This document shows, one piece after another, positions 23,370-32,565 of a stretch of 64,000 nt of DNA (positions are counted from its first letter, which is position 1; every line of letters starts with the position of its first letter). Source of the stretch: Polyangiaceae bacterium. GTDB lineage: Bacteria; Myxococcota_A; Polyangia; Polyangiales; Polyangiaceae. The stretch is from the NCBI GenBank assembly GCA_015075635.1, contig JABTUA010000003.1:992001-1056000 (forward strand), in the 5' to 3' direction. The notes beneath the pieces are model-generated. The model did not search any database. It had not been told where the DNA came from and was given only the letters and a program-made list of their open reading frames with translations. Position numbers and translations under genes: made by a program.

Positions 23370-23921
23370 CTACTCGGCGCGGTCGAGGCCCTGCTGGTGC
23401 ATGGCCTCGAGCACGGCGAGCACCTCCTGCACGTGCACCGCCGGATCCACCTCGGGAAAGATGCGGCGGATGATGCCCTTGGCGTCGATGATGAACGTGG
23501 TGCGGGAGGCGTAGCCCTTGGCGTTCCGCGTCACGCCGTAGGCGTCGAGCAGGCGCCCGTCGGTGTCGCTGAGCAGCGGGAAGGGCAGCGCGTGGTTCTT
23601 CTTGAAGGCCGCGTGAGACTCGACACTGTCGAGAGACACGCCCAGCACGTGCGCGCCGGTAGCCTGCAGGCGCTGCCACTCGTCGCGAAACGCACAGGCC
23701 TCGCGGGTACAGCCGGGCGTGCCGTCCTTGGGGTAGAAGTAGAGCACCACCGGGCGGCCGCGGAACTCGCTCAGCTTGCGCAGCGCACCCGTCTCGTCCG
23801 GCGCGGAGAAGTCCGGCGCCACGCTGATGGGCTCCAGGTGGGAGGTCCCTCGAGCCGGCGGCGTGCTTGGGGTACATGCTGGGCCGAGCGCCAAGAGCAG
23901 CATCAGGAACCAGCGCGACAT
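23370..23921 (-). CDS. bcp: Peroxiredoxin, BCP/PrxQ type, as a lipoprotein
   Basis: This 183-residue protein starts with MSRWFLMLLLALGPAC, a lipoprotein signal that cytoplasmic BCP proteins lack. The thioredoxin-fold domain has YFYPKDGTPGCTREACAF, with the peroxidatic Cys in TPGC and the resolving Cys five residues later, as in atypical two-Cys PrxQ. It also has GVSLDS, FPLLSD and RTTFIIDAKG. It should reduce peroxides in the periplasm, recycled by a thioredoxin-like partner. Confidence 0.9.
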   Translation of the reverse strand: MSRWFLMLLLALGPACTPSTPPARGTSHLEPISVAPDFSAPDETGALRKLSEFRGRPVVLYFYPKDGTPGCTREACAFRDEWQRLQATGAHVLGVSLDSVESHAAFKKNHALPFPLLSDTDGRLLDAYGVTRNAKGYASRTTFIIDAKGIIRRIFPEVDPAVHVQEVLAVLEAMHQQGLDRAE

Positions 23922-23961
23922 GGGGCAGGCGTAGTGCCGGCGTGCGAGCGCGGCAAGCAGC

Positions 23962-26379
23962 TCAGCCGAGCCAGACCATGGTGAAGGCGTCGCCGCCGTC
24001 GTCGGGCTCCGCAGCTCGGGCCCGGCGCACGTGGGCGGCCGCCGACAGGTGCGCGCGCACGGCGAGCTTCAGCGCGCCGGTGCCGTGGCCGTGCAGCACG
24101 TAGCCGACCTGCTCGCCCTCGCGCAGCAGTCGATCGACGAAGGCGTCCACGGCGTCTAGGGCCTCGTCCACGCGCTGGCCTCGGAGGTCGAGCGTGTTGT
24201 GCGAGGTGCGCACGGGAACGAAGCCGTCCTGTATCGCCAGGCTGCTCTTCTCGGCGGGCCTAGTGGGCTTCTTGGCGCTCTTGGCCTGGCCTCGGGCGAG
24301 CTCGACCTCGTCCAGCCGCACGCTGAGCTTCAGCACGCCCGCCATCACTCGGACCTGTCCCTTGCTCGGGGCCTCCAGCACCTCGGCGGTCTGGCCGAGC
24401 TTGGTGAGGAAGACGCGGGCGCCGGGCACGAGGTCCGCCTGGCGCGCGGGTCGGTGCTCGGATTGGGCCGGCTCGAGCGCACGCTTGGCGCTCTCGAGCG
24501 CGCTGCCGACCGCGACCTGGCCGGCGGCGGCGTTGACGCTCTTCTCGACCTGCCTCAGCTCGTCGCGGCTCAGCTCGCCACGGCCGACGCGCTTCTTGGC
24601 CAAGCTGAGCTCGGCGCGAGCGCGTTGCACCTCTCCGAGCAGCTCGCGGGACTCGGCCGCCAGGCGCGCGCGCTCTTCCTCGCGCGCCTTCTTGCGCTCG
24701 GCCTCGATCTCCGCGCGGAGCTGGCGTTGCTTGCGCAGCTCCTCCTCGGCCTCGAGCTTCGCAGCTTCCAGCGCGCTGCGCTCCGCCTGGAGCTTCTGCA
24801 CCAGCTCCTCGCGGTCGAGGGCGCGCTCCGGCAAGAGGGCCTGCGCGCGCTCCACTACCGACGCAGGCACGCCGTAGCGCGCGGCCACCGCCAGCGCGCT
24901 GGAGGCGCCGGGCACGCCGATGGTCAGGCGGAACGTCGGCGCCATGCGCGCGAGGTCGAAGCCCACGGAGGCGTTGACCAGGGGCCCGCCCGAGGCGCCG
25001 AGCTCTTTCAATCGCTCGTAGTGGGTGGTGACCGCCACGGCAGCGCCGCGCGCGACCAGCGCTTCGAGCACCGCGGCGGCGAGCGCCGAGCCTTCTTCCG
25101 GATCGGTCCCGGCGGCGACCTCGTCCAGCAGCACCAGCGCACGGTCCCCCGCGCGTTCGAGGATGGAGGCCAAGTTCTTGACGTGGGCGCTGAAGGTCGA
25201 GAGCGAGTAGAGGATGGACTGCTCGTCGCCGACGTCGGTGAGCACCGGCTCGAAGAAGCCCATCTCCGAGCCAGCCTCGGCCGGCACCGGGATCCCGGCG
25301 CGCACCATCCAGGCCGCGAGACCCAGGGCCTTGAGCGCGACCGTCTTGCCGCCGGCGTTGGGGCCGGAGACGACCAGCGCGCGACCCGCGTCGAGCGTGA
25401 TGTCGTTCGGCACCACGTCGATGCCCTGGATGAGGAGCAGGGGGTGGCGCATCCCGATCAGCCGAGCGCGCGGGACCTCGCTGGGCGAGAGCGCTGCGCT
25501 CCGAGTCTCCGCCGCGAAGCGGCAGAGCGCGGCCAAGCAGTCCGCGGTGACGCAGGCCTCGAGCGCGACTTCGAGCGCCGGCGAGTGCCGCTCGACCTCC
25601 GCCGAGAGCGCCGCCAGCACGCGCGCCACCTCGCGTTCGACCTCGGCCTCCGCGACCTTGAGCCGGTTGCCGAGCTGGGTCGCCTCCTCGGGCTCGACGT
25701 AGAGCGTGGCGCCCGACGCGCTCGAGCCGAGCACGATGCCCTTCACGCGCAGGTGCGCGTCGGAGCGCACGGGCAGCACGAAGCGCCCGTCGTGCTCCGT
25801 CCAGTACTGGTCGCGCAACACCTCGGAGTAGCGGCGCATCAGCTGCGAGAGCTTCGAGCCGAGCTCGCGCCGCACTTCGGCCACGCGTCGCCGCGCGTCG
25901 CGAAGCGCTGGGGAGGCCGCGTCGGCGACGCTCCCGTCGGCCTCGATGGCCGCCGCGAGCGCATCGCCCAGCGCGTCGAGCTCCGGATCGCTGTCGAGCG
26001 CCGCGGCGAGCGCCGGGTGACGCTCTCGTTCCGAGCGTGCATAGGCTCGGAGCGTACGGGTGGCGCCGACCAAGAGGCCGATGTCGCGCAGCTCCTCGCC
26101 GCTCGCGACGCTGCCCTTGGCGACGCGGCGCAAGGCCTGCTCGAGGTCGGGCAGGCTGCGCGCTGGCACCGGCGCGTCGTCTGCGAACGCGTCCAGGGCT
26201 TCGGCGGTGAGCGTCATGCGCGCGCGCGCTTCTGGGAGCGTCGGCGCGGGTGCGAGCGCTCGCAGGCGCTCCGCCGCGGTGGCGGACAGGCAGGCACCGG
26301 CCAGGTGCTCGAGCAGGTGGACCCACTCGAGGTCGTGGGCCGTTCGCTGCTCCCTGGGAGTGCTCTGCTCCTCGTCCAC
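23962..26379 (-). CDS. mutS2: MutS2 family ATPase with Smr endonuclease domain
   Basis: This protein has 805 residues from GTG 26379. The MutS core lacks the mismatch-recognition domain; Walker A is SGPNAGGKT (Lys345), with VLLDEVAAGTDPEEG as Walker B and signature region. A long charged coiled coil (about 500-625) and a C-terminal Smr domain (DLRGQRVDEAL, VLHGHGTGALK) follow. MutS2 acts in recombination control or ribosome-collision rescue in other bacteria. It is divergent from the kinase-hydrolase gene across 94 bases. Confidence 0.94.
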   Translation of the reverse strand: MDEEQSTPREQRTAHDLEWVHLLEHLAGACLSATAAERLRALAPAPTLPEARARMTLTAEALDAFADDAPVPARSLPDLEQALRRVAKGSVASGEELRDIGLLVGATRTLRAYARSERERHPALAAALDSDPELDALGDALAAAIEADGSVADAASPALRDARRRVAEVRRELGSKLSQLMRRYSEVLRDQYWTEHDGRFVLPVRSDAHLRVKGIVLGSSASGATLYVEPEEATQLGNRLKVAEAEVEREVARVLAALSAEVERHSPALEVALEACVTADCLAALCRFAAETRSAALSPSEVPRARLIGMRHPLLLIQGIDVVPNDITLDAGRALVVSGPNAGGKTVALKALGLAAWMVRAGIPVPAEAGSEMGFFEPVLTDVGDEQSILYSLSTFSAHVKNLASILERAGDRALVLLDEVAAGTDPEEGSALAAAVLEALVARGAAVAVTTHYERLKELGASGGPLVNASVGFDLARMAPTFRLTIGVPGASSALAVAARYGVPASVVERAQALLPERALDREELVQKLQAERSALEAAKLEAEEELRKQRQLRAEIEAERKKAREEERARLAAESRELLGEVQRARAELSLAKKRVGRGELSRDELRQVEKSVNAAAGQVAVGSALESAKRALEPAQSEHRPARQADLVPGARVFLTKLGQTAEVLEAPSKGQVRVMAGVLKLSVRLDEVELARGQAKSAKKPTRPAEKSSLAIQDGFVPVRTSHNTLDLRGQRVDEALDAVDAFVDRLLREGEQVGYVLHGHGTGALKLAVRAHLSAAAHVRRARAAEPDDGGDAFTMVWLG

Positions 26380-26473
26380 GGCGGGCGCCCTATGGCATGG
26401 CCGAATCAGCGCCGCCAGCTCCCGCCCCGCGTTGCGGATTCTCCTGGAATCGACGATCTTGCGGCAGCGCGCG

Positions 26474-28438
26474 ATGCAGACCCAGGAAGGCCTCCCCGAC
26501 GCCCGCGAGCGCGTGGTCGGTTCGTACGTGCTGAAGCGCCGCTTGGGCAGCGGGGCCATGGGAGAGGTCTGGCTCGGCTGGCACCGCTACACGGAGAGCC
26601 TGGCCGCGGTGAAGCTGCTCAAGGAGCACCCGGCGTTGCGCGGTCGGGCGCGGCGCTTCTTCGATCGCGAGCGTCGCATCATCGGTCGCCTGTCGCACCC
26701 GAACGTGATCAGCCTGTACGAGGTCGGGCCGGACCACATCGCGATGGCGTACGTGGACGGTCCGAACTTGGCCCAACGTGTGATGAACGGCATCGAGCCG
26801 ACGTTGGCGATCTCCTACGCGCTGCAGATCGCGTCGGCCCTGTCCCACGCCCACGCGCTCGGCGTGGTGCACCGCGACGTGAAGCCCGGCAACATCTTCA
26901 TCGACGGCAAGGGCAACGCGTTCCTGGGCGACTTCGGCCTGGCGACGTTGACCGAGGAAGACGCCGACGCGCGTTCCCTCCGGGCCGGTACCCCCGGGTA
27001 CATGCCGCCGGAGCAGCTCCGGGGCGCGGGGGTGGGGCCTGCCGCGGATCAGTTCGCGCTCGGACGCACGTTGCTCGAGATGCTGGCGGGGGGCCCCGTT
27101 TCGCCGCACCTCGAGCAGGCTCTGAGTCAGTTGCCGGCGGAGACGCCTGCCGAGCTCCGCGCGATCTTGGAGACCGCCTGCGCGCCCGAGGCCGACCAGC
27201 GCTTTCGCAGCATGGAGGAGCTCTCCCTCGCCCTGAGGCGCATCTCGTTCGACGCGGGCGCGCCGCCGCTGCGTCTGGCACCGGAGCTGAGGGTGAGGGC
27301 GCCCTTCGCATGGTGCAGCGCGCCGAGCCGGGTCGAGCGCGTGTCGCACGACGTCGCGCGGGCGGACTACGAGATGGGGCAGATCGAGCGCACCGGGCTC
27401 GTGCAGACGGGTGCAGCGCGCCGCCTGCTGGCGAACGCGGGACTGGAGAAGCTCGGGTTTTCCATGTACGCGCACGAGAGCCGGCTCGGCAGCGTCGCCG
27501 ACTCCGCCGTGCTCGCCCGCGCCAGCGACATCGTGGTGTTGGTGCACGGCACTCTGTGTACCCGCAAGGTCTGGTCGGCGGTCGCGGCGAACATCTGTCG
27601 CAGTCGGCCTCAGGTGATCGTGCTCGCCCCCGACGTGCTGGGCTCCGGCGAGTCGACCTGGGACCCGAAGGCTCCGCCGGAGTGTTTCACCACGCAGGCG
27701 CTGGTCAGCACGCTGGAGAGCTGGCTCGAGATCTTGGGCGTACGCGAGCTGCCCACCGTGTTGGTCGCGCACTCCGCGTCTGCGACGGCGTTGCTCGGCG
27801 TGTCGGACGAGCGCTTCGGCGAGCGCACCTCGCGCGTCGCCGTCACGCCGGTCTTCCCCCCTGCCTCGCTGCGCCTGCGCTGGGGGCTCCGGGCCGTCGC
27901 GGTGTTGCTCCTGGTGCTGGGACGCGTGGACTTCCTCCGGCGCTGGCTCGGTCGCGCTGCGTTCCTGCTCGGCCCGGCGACGCGCACGTACACGCGCGTC
28001 GAGCGCGAGCGCATGCTGGAGCAGTTCCTGCAGGTGCCCGCGCCGGTGCTGGCGCGCTTCTGTCGCTCGCTGGCGGACGCCCGCCCCGAGCCGGCGGATC
28101 GTCTGGACCGCTGCGCCATCGTCGTCGCGAAGGACGACCCGGTGGCGCCGGAGGCCGAAGTCCTCGAGACCCTGGACGCGCTGGGCTTCCCCCGCCGCAG
28201 CGTGCACCGCATCACGGGCTCCGGGCACGTCCCCCACATGGAGAGCGACGAGCACCCCGAGTGGACGCTGCGCAACTTCGACGAGCTGGCGCGCATCGCC
28301 GAGTCGATGTTGATGTCCGCTCGCGAGGGAGCGCCGTCGAGCACCGTCATCGCGAGCACCGTGCTGGTCTCGAGCGACGCGGAGAGCGACGCGAGCGGGC
28401 CCGATGCGCCTCACCCGACGCCCGGTGGGGAGGCCTGA
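26474..28438 (+). CDS. Ser/Thr protein kinase fused to an alpha/beta-hydrolase
   Basis: This 654-residue protein starts at ATG 26474. The kinase domain (about 18-260) is intact: GSGAMGEVW, Lys47, HRDVKPGN (Asp135), DFGLA and GTPGYMPPEQ. A linker leads to an alpha/beta-hydrolase domain (about 350-615) with oxyanion segment LVHGTLCTRKVW, nucleophile elbow AHSASA (Ser434), Asp554/555 (KDDPVAP) and His585 (GSGHVPH). The elbow is not the strict GxSxG form. A hydrophobic stretch near 470-485 may contact the membrane. A STAS-like gene follows one base after the stop. Confidence 0.88.
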   Translation: MQTQEGLPDARERVVGSYVLKRRLGSGAMGEVWLGWHRYTESLAAVKLLKEHPALRGRARRFFDRERRIIGRLSHPNVISLYEVGPDHIAMAYVDGPNLAQRVMNGIEPTLAISYALQIASALSHAHALGVVHRDVKPGNIFIDGKGNAFLGDFGLATLTEEDADARSLRAGTPGYMPPEQLRGAGVGPAADQFALGRTLLEMLAGGPVSPHLEQALSQLPAETPAELRAILETACAPEADQRFRSMEELSLALRRISFDAGAPPLRLAPELRVRAPFAWCSAPSRVERVSHDVARADYEMGQIERTGLVQTGAARRLLANAGLEKLGFSMYAHESRLGSVADSAVLARASDIVVLVHGTLCTRKVWSAVAANICRSRPQVIVLAPDVLGSGESTWDPKAPPECFTTQALVSTLESWLEILGVRELPTVLVAHSASATALLGVSDERFGERTSRVAVTPVFPPASLRLRWGLRAVAVLLLVLGRVDFLRRWLGRAAFLLGPATRTYTRVERERMLEQFLQVPAPVLARFCRSLADARPEPADRLDRCAIVVAKDDPVAPEAEVLETLDALGFPRRSVHRITGSGHVPHMESDEHPEWTLRNFDELARIAESMLMSAREGAPSSTVIASTVLVSSDAESDASGPDAPHPTPGGEA

Positions 28439-28439
28439 G

Positions 28440-28820
28440 TTGGCGAAACAGCCTGGTGAAATCCAAGTTCAGCGCGTCACCCCCGGCGTCGTGCTCACGC
28501 GCATGCGCGGCCATGCGACGCTCGAGCACTTCGCCCCGATCAAGTCGGCGGTGGACGCGGAGCTCGAAGGGGGCGGCCGCCCGGCAGTGTTTCACGACTG
28601 GGAAGCCATGACCGGGTACGACAGCGCCGTACGCGTGGCGATGGCCGACTGGTATCGCGGCGTGGAGGACCGAGTCGCCGAGGTGCACGTGCTCGCGTCG
28701 AACCGGATGGTCGCGATGGGCGTCGCCGTGGTGGCGCTGGCCGTGGGCGCCCGGATCCAGAGCCACGCGTCGCGCGCGAGCTTCGAGCGGGCGCTCGGCG
28801 AAGCGAAGCGCCGGGCCTGA
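28440..28820 (+). CDS. STAS/SpoIIAA-like domain protein
   Basis: This protein has 126 residues from TTG 28440, chosen because GGGGAGG lies upstream at the right distance and the gene then begins one base after the kinase-hydrolase stop. It is a soluble single domain with alternating strands and helices (VTPGVVLTRMRGHA, FHDWEAMTGYD, VAEVHVLASNRM), like SpoIIAA-like STAS folds used in kinase signalling. An Ala/Val-rich C-terminal helix follows. Tight linkage suggests it is a partner or substrate of the kinase-hydrolase. Confidence 0.65.
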   Translation: MAKQPGEIQVQRVTPGVVLTRMRGHATLEHFAPIKSAVDAELEGGGRPAVFHDWEAMTGYDSAVRVAMADWYRGVEDRVAEVHVLASNRMVAMGVAVVALAVGARIQSHASRASFERALGEAKRRA

Positions 28821-28948
28821 CGGGCGGCGCTTCCGCCGCGCTCGACCTCACACGGCTCGGGACGTCGGACCCTGCGCAACGCCTGCGTCGAGCCGCCGGG
28901 CCGCGCCGCGGTCTTGACTGGCGCTCGCCCACGCGCCAGCGTCGGGGG

Positions 28949-29860
28949 GTGACCGATTCGCCCGACGCACCGCCGTCCCAGCAGACGCCGCTTCGGATCG
29001 GCATGGTGGCCGCGCCCACCCGCACCTCGCTCGGGGGCGGGGAAGCCGCCCAGCCGGTGATGCGCGCGCGCCTCCACGCATTCTGCGCCGCGCTGACGCG
29101 GTGCAGCGGCCTGCCCGCCGAAGGTCGGGACTTCGACGATTACCCCAGCCTGCTCGAAGCCATGTCGGCGGGAGCGCTGGATCTGGCCTGGCTCCCGCCG
29201 ATCGTGGCGATGCGCGCGGCGGCCGGCGGGCGCTCGCTGCCCATCGTGTTGCCGGTGCGGCGCGGGGTCTCGAGCTTCCACTCCGCCCTGTTCACCACCG
29301 TCGGCTCCGCGGTTCAGCGTCCGCCGGACCTGAACGGCGTGCGCGCCGCCTGGGTCGATCGGCAGAGCGCCTCCGGCTACCTTTTGATCCGCGCCGCGCT
29401 ACGCGCGCAGGGCGTGGACCTCGAGCAGGCCTTCTCCGAGGAGCACTTCTTCGGCTCCCACGAGGCCGTGGTGCGCGCCGTGCTCGCGGGCACCGCGGAC
29501 GTGGGGGCGACCTTCCTGCATCACGACGCGAGCGGCACGGGCGTCTGGCGGGCGGGCTGGGGGGACGCAAACGTGCACATCGTCGCGCGGGTCGGCCCGA
29601 TCCCCTCCGACGTGATCGCCGCGGGGATTCACGTCCCGGTGTCGCAAATCCGTGCGGTGCAGCGCGTGCTCACCGCGGAGGGTCAGCCGGAGCTGGCCGC
29701 CGCTGCCAGCGTGTTGATGGAAGCCGACAGGTTCGTCGTTGCCGAGTCGGCGCACCTGAAGCCTCTGGAAGACTTGCTCGACTTCCTGGAGGACGCAGCG
29801 CGGCCCTGGCACTCGATGCTGCCGCCGCCGAACGCGCGGGTGGCCGAGCACGGAGATTGA
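28949..29860 (+). CDS. PhnD-like periplasmic-binding-fold protein without signal peptide
   Basis: This protein has 303 residues from GTG 28949. It resembles phosphate/phosphonate-binding PhnD proteins: LRIGMVAAPTRTS, LLEAMSAGALDLAWLPP, VRAAWVDRQSASGYLLIR, GSHEAVVRAVLAGTADVGATF. There is no signal peptide or lipobox at the N-terminus (MTDSPDAPPSQQTP), and no ABC transporter genes are near. It could be a cytoplasmic ligand-sensing protein. The ribosome site is weak (a G-run directly before the start). Confidence 0.78.
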   Translation: MTDSPDAPPSQQTPLRIGMVAAPTRTSLGGGEAAQPVMRARLHAFCAALTRCSGLPAEGRDFDDYPSLLEAMSAGALDLAWLPPIVAMRAAAGGRSLPIVLPVRRGVSSFHSALFTTVGSAVQRPPDLNGVRAAWVDRQSASGYLLIRAALRAQGVDLEQAFSEEHFFGSHEAVVRAVLAGTADVGATFLHHDASGTGVWRAGWGDANVHIVARVGPIPSDVIAAGIHVPVSQIRAVQRVLTAEGQPELAAAASVLMEADRFVVAESAHLKPLEDLLDFLEDAARPWHSMLPPPNARVAEHGD

Positions 29861-29884
29861 CCCGCGCTGACCTGGGCAGCGGGG

Positions 29885-30535
29885 TCACACAGCCCGCACG
29901 CTGACCTCGACGCTGCGGAAGCCGAGCGCTCGCAGCAGGTCCTCGACGCTGCGGCGCGCGCTCGCCCCGGCCTTGTTCAAGATGCCCGCCTCGCGGGCGG
30001 CCGACGCCAGCTCCTTCTCGGCGCGCGCGCGCGCGTCGCTCTCGAGGCGCGGGTTGTGCTTGGCCAAGAGGTCGGTCTTGCGGCTGTGTACGTAGGTACG
30101 CTCGCTGTCGAGCCGTGCGCTGAAGATCTTCGGCGCCGGCAGCGTGACGCGTACGCTGCCGGTCTGGCGATCGACGTGCACGTCGTCTTCGTCGAGGTTC
30201 TCCAGGTCCACGCCGGCGACCACGTCACCGGCCACCACCAAGAGCAGCGAGTCCTCGGCCTCGAACAGCCCGTACGCACGGGTCTGCTGGTCCTTCACGT
30301 CCATGACGCGCTCGAGGTGGTACTCGGCGCTCTCGAGCCGTGACAGCTCGCGGATGGAGGTCACCACGTTGGGGCTCGGGCGCACGATGGTGACGGACCG
30401 CGTCGCACGCGGCAGCAGGAGCGGCGGAGAGACGTCGAGCTTCTGGCTCGCGATCCCGAGGCCCACCCCAAGAGCGAGCACCGCAGACAAGAGCACCGCT
30501 CCGAGTCCGCGACCACGTTTCACTTCGGCGTTCAT
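29885..30535 (-). CDS. DUF4230-family membrane-anchored protein
   Basis: This 216-residue protein starts at ATG 30535. The N-terminus has one membrane segment (LGAVLLSAVLALGVGLGIAS), then a domain with VTSIRELSRLESAEYHLERV and LLVVAGDVVAGVDLENL, matching the DUF4230 pattern. The C-terminal helix is rich in Ala/Arg/Glu. DUF4230 proteins are widespread and of unknown function. It is convergent with the PhnD-like gene. Confidence 0.8.
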   Translation of the reverse strand: MNAEVKRGRGLGAVLLSAVLALGVGLGIASQKLDVSPPLLLPRATRSVTIVRPSPNVVTSIRELSRLESAEYHLERVMDVKDQQTRAYGLFEAEDSLLLVVAGDVVAGVDLENLDEDDVHVDRQTGSVRVTLPAPKIFSARLDSERTYVHSRKTDLLAKHNPRLESDARARAEKELASAAREAGILNKAGASARRSVEDLLRALGFRSVEVSVRAV

Positions 30536-30614
30536 GCGCCAAAGGTAGCGCGCGAGCGGGTTCTGTCGACGTGACAGCCGGGCCGCACCCCGCGAAGCGG
30601 GATTCGCGCCGCGC

Positions 30615-31082
30615 TCACTCGGCGGCGGGTTGGCTCGATTCCGGCCAGGAAAGCCCGAGCATCGGCTCGCGTCGTCCGATGCGCAACGCCACCTTCACTC
30701 CCGAGCGCGTCGCGTCCGTGTCGAGCGCTGCGGCCAGCCCGAGCAGGTTCTCGCACACGCGCGCGCTGACCGCGTCCGACACGCTGAGGATGATCTCACC
30801 GCCGCTGCTCTTGCCGAGCCGCGCGAGCAGACCTCGAGCCAGCACGCTGCGCGCGGCAAACGCCGCCGCGTCCGTCCGGTCGTTGGCGACGATCACGGTC
30901 TTGTCGAGCCGCCAGCCGGTGGCTTCCAGCCGGGCGATGCGGTTGGCCACCTGCGTCACCAGCGAGGTCGGCTCCCCTTCGTAGTGTTGCGCGACCACCG
31001 CGAGGTCACCCCCGCGGCTCGGCTGGAGCCACCTGGGCCAGCTCGCACCGAACTCGATCACTACCAGCGTCGCGTCTCGCAT
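30615..31082 (-). CDS. Hypothetical cytoplasmic protein
   Basis: This 155-residue protein has no signal peptide or membrane segment. The pattern (TLVVIEFGASWPRWL, DKTVIVANDRTDAAAF, GGEIILSVSDAVSARV) suggests an alpha/beta fold with three hydrophobic strands. I recognise no family. It is upstream of the DUF4230 gene on the same strand with a 79-base gap, and divergent from a lipoprotein gene. Confidence 0.6.
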   Translation of the reverse strand: MRDATLVVIEFGASWPRWLQPSRGGDLAVVAQHYEGEPTSLVTQVANRIARLEATGWRLDKTVIVANDRTDAAAFAARSVLARGLLARLGKSSGGEIILSVSDAVSARVCENLLGLAAALDTDATRSGVKVALRIGRREPMLGLSWPESSQPAAE

Positions 31083-31173
31083 GAACCGGGGGATAGGTCG
31101 TCAGCGCCGAAGTGGCCAAAAACTGAGCCAACATCGGGCTGGCGGCCGGGCCGAAACGGCGTAGGCTCCGCCC

Positions 31174-32544
31174 ATGACTTTGCGGGGAATCTCGGGCCTA
31201 TCGCTGACTTTTGCGGCTCTCGCGCTGGCCTGCGCGGCCGACGATTCGGGCGACCTGGGCAGCGGGGGCAGCGCCGGCTTCGGCGGCGTGGTCACCGGAG
31301 GCACTGGGGGCGGAGGCGCCGGCGGCACGGGGGGCGGCAGCGGGGGCGCGACGGGCGGCAGCGGCGGAGCGACAGGCGGCGCGGCCGGTGCCGCTGGCTC
31401 CAGCGGTGGCATGGCCGGGGCCAGCGGGGGTGGCAGCGGCGGCACGGGGGGCGGCAGCGGGGGAGCGACGGGTGGGAGCGGCGGAGCGTCGGGCGGCGCG
31501 GGTGGCAGCGGTGGCAGCACGGGCGGCGGCGGTGGCAGCACGGGCGGCAGCGGCGGCAGCACGGGCGGCAGCGGTGGTGCAAGCGGCGGCAGCGGCGGTT
31601 CCGGTGACACCACGCCTCCGACCGTCACCGCCACCACGCCTGCGCCCACGACCACCGGCGTCGCGAAGGGCTCGAACGTGGCGGTCACCTTCGGCGAGGC
31701 CATGCAGGTCGCCTCGATCACGACCAGCACTTCGGGCACGAGCTGCACCGGGACGATCCAGGTCTCGTCGGACAACTTCACGACCTGCGTGGCGATGAGC
31801 GCGCAGCCGGTGGCGAGTGCCGGGAACACCGTGTTCACCGTGACTCCCTCCGGCGGGCTCGCGAGCCTGGGCGCCTACAAGGTCCGGGTGACCACCGCCG
31901 CGAAAGACGCGTCGGGCAACGCCCTCGCCGCCGTGTACACGGCGGCCGATGCGTTCACGGTCCGGTACTTCCACACCATCACCATCGACGGCGTGAACGA
32001 CTTCGCGGCCAACGAGACCTTCACGACCTCGTCCGCGGGCTACAGCGGCTACCTGGCATGGGACAACGCCTACCTCTACGTCGGCATGTCCGGGGCGGAC
32101 GTCGGCGCGAACAGCGCCACCAAGTGGCTCTTGCTCTACTTCTCGGGCACTCCCGGCACGACCACTGGTGTGACCTACAACACGCAGCAGCCCACGCTGC
32201 CATTCAGTGCTCGGTGGCACGCTCGCTGGCGCACCAACAACAGCTACACCAACGCGCAGCTCTGGAGCGGCTCCGCGTGGGGCGAGGCATCGTGGGACTT
32301 CACCGGCGACGTCTACCAAGCGGGCACGTTCGTCGAGATGCGCGTGCCGCTGGTGGACATCGGCTCCCCGACCACGCTGTCGCTGCACATGGGCATGCTC
32401 AACGAGCAGGGCAGCGTCGAGGCCACGTATGCCGCAGTGCCCTCGTCCTCCCACGCGAACGGCTACGATCCGAACTTCGGCAAGTACCTCGAGCTCGCGC
32501 TCACCGGCTCGGTCGCGCCGAACGCCTCCCCAGTGAAGCCCTAG
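31174..32544 (+). CDS. Lipoprotein with Gly/Ser linker, Big_5-like and DOMON/CBM9-like domains
   Basis: This 456-residue protein starts at ATG 31174 with signal ending LALACAAD. About 120 residues of Gly/Ser/Thr linker follow. Then comes an Ig-like domain of Big_5 type (DTTPPTVTATTPAP, VAVTFGEAM, YKVRVTTAAKDASGNAL). The C-terminal domain (ITIDGVNDFAANETF, YLAWDNAYLYVGMSG, FVEMRVPLVDIG) looks like the CBM9/DOMON sugar- or heme-binding sandwich. It probably acts as a surface binding protein. Confidence 0.78.
   Translation: MTLRGISGLSLTFAALALACAADDSGDLGSGGSAGFGGVVTGGTGGGGAGGTGGGSGGATGGSGGATGGAAGAAGSSGGMAGASGGGSGGTGGGSGGATGGSGGASGGAGGSGGSTGGGGGSTGGSGGSTGGSGGASGGSGGSGDTTPPTVTATTPAPTTTGVAKGSNVAVTFGEAMQVASITTSTSGTSCTGTIQVSSDNFTTCVAMSAQPVASAGNTVFTVTPSGGLASLGAYKVRVTTAAKDASGNALAAVYTAADAFTVRYFHTITIDGVNDFAANETFTTSSAGYSGYLAWDNAYLYVGMSGADVGANSATKWLLLYFSGTPGTTTGVTYNTQQPTLPFSARWHARWRTNNSYTNAQLWSGSAWGEASWDFTGDVYQAGTFVEMRVPLVDIGSPTTLSLHMGMLNEQGSVEATYAAVPSSSHANGYDPNFGKYLELALTGSVAPNASPVKP
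31262..31605 (+). repeat. Gly/Ser linker low-complexity tandem repeat
   Basis: GGCGGCAGCGGC-type units with interspersed GCG and ACG codons encode the long flexible linker of the lipoprotein. This is DNA-level low complexity, not a CRISPR or regulatory array. Confidence 0.75.
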
Positions 32545-32565
32545 GCAAGACTGCTCGAGCCGAGC

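Noticed and set aside
24199..28611. A 1470-codon plus-strand frame spanning the MutS2 and kinase-hydrolase region
   Set aside because: It is the antisense shadow of mutS2 and an out-of-frame shadow of the kinase-hydrolase gene, with extreme Arg/Gly/Ala/His composition and no domain. Such frames are expected at this GC content.
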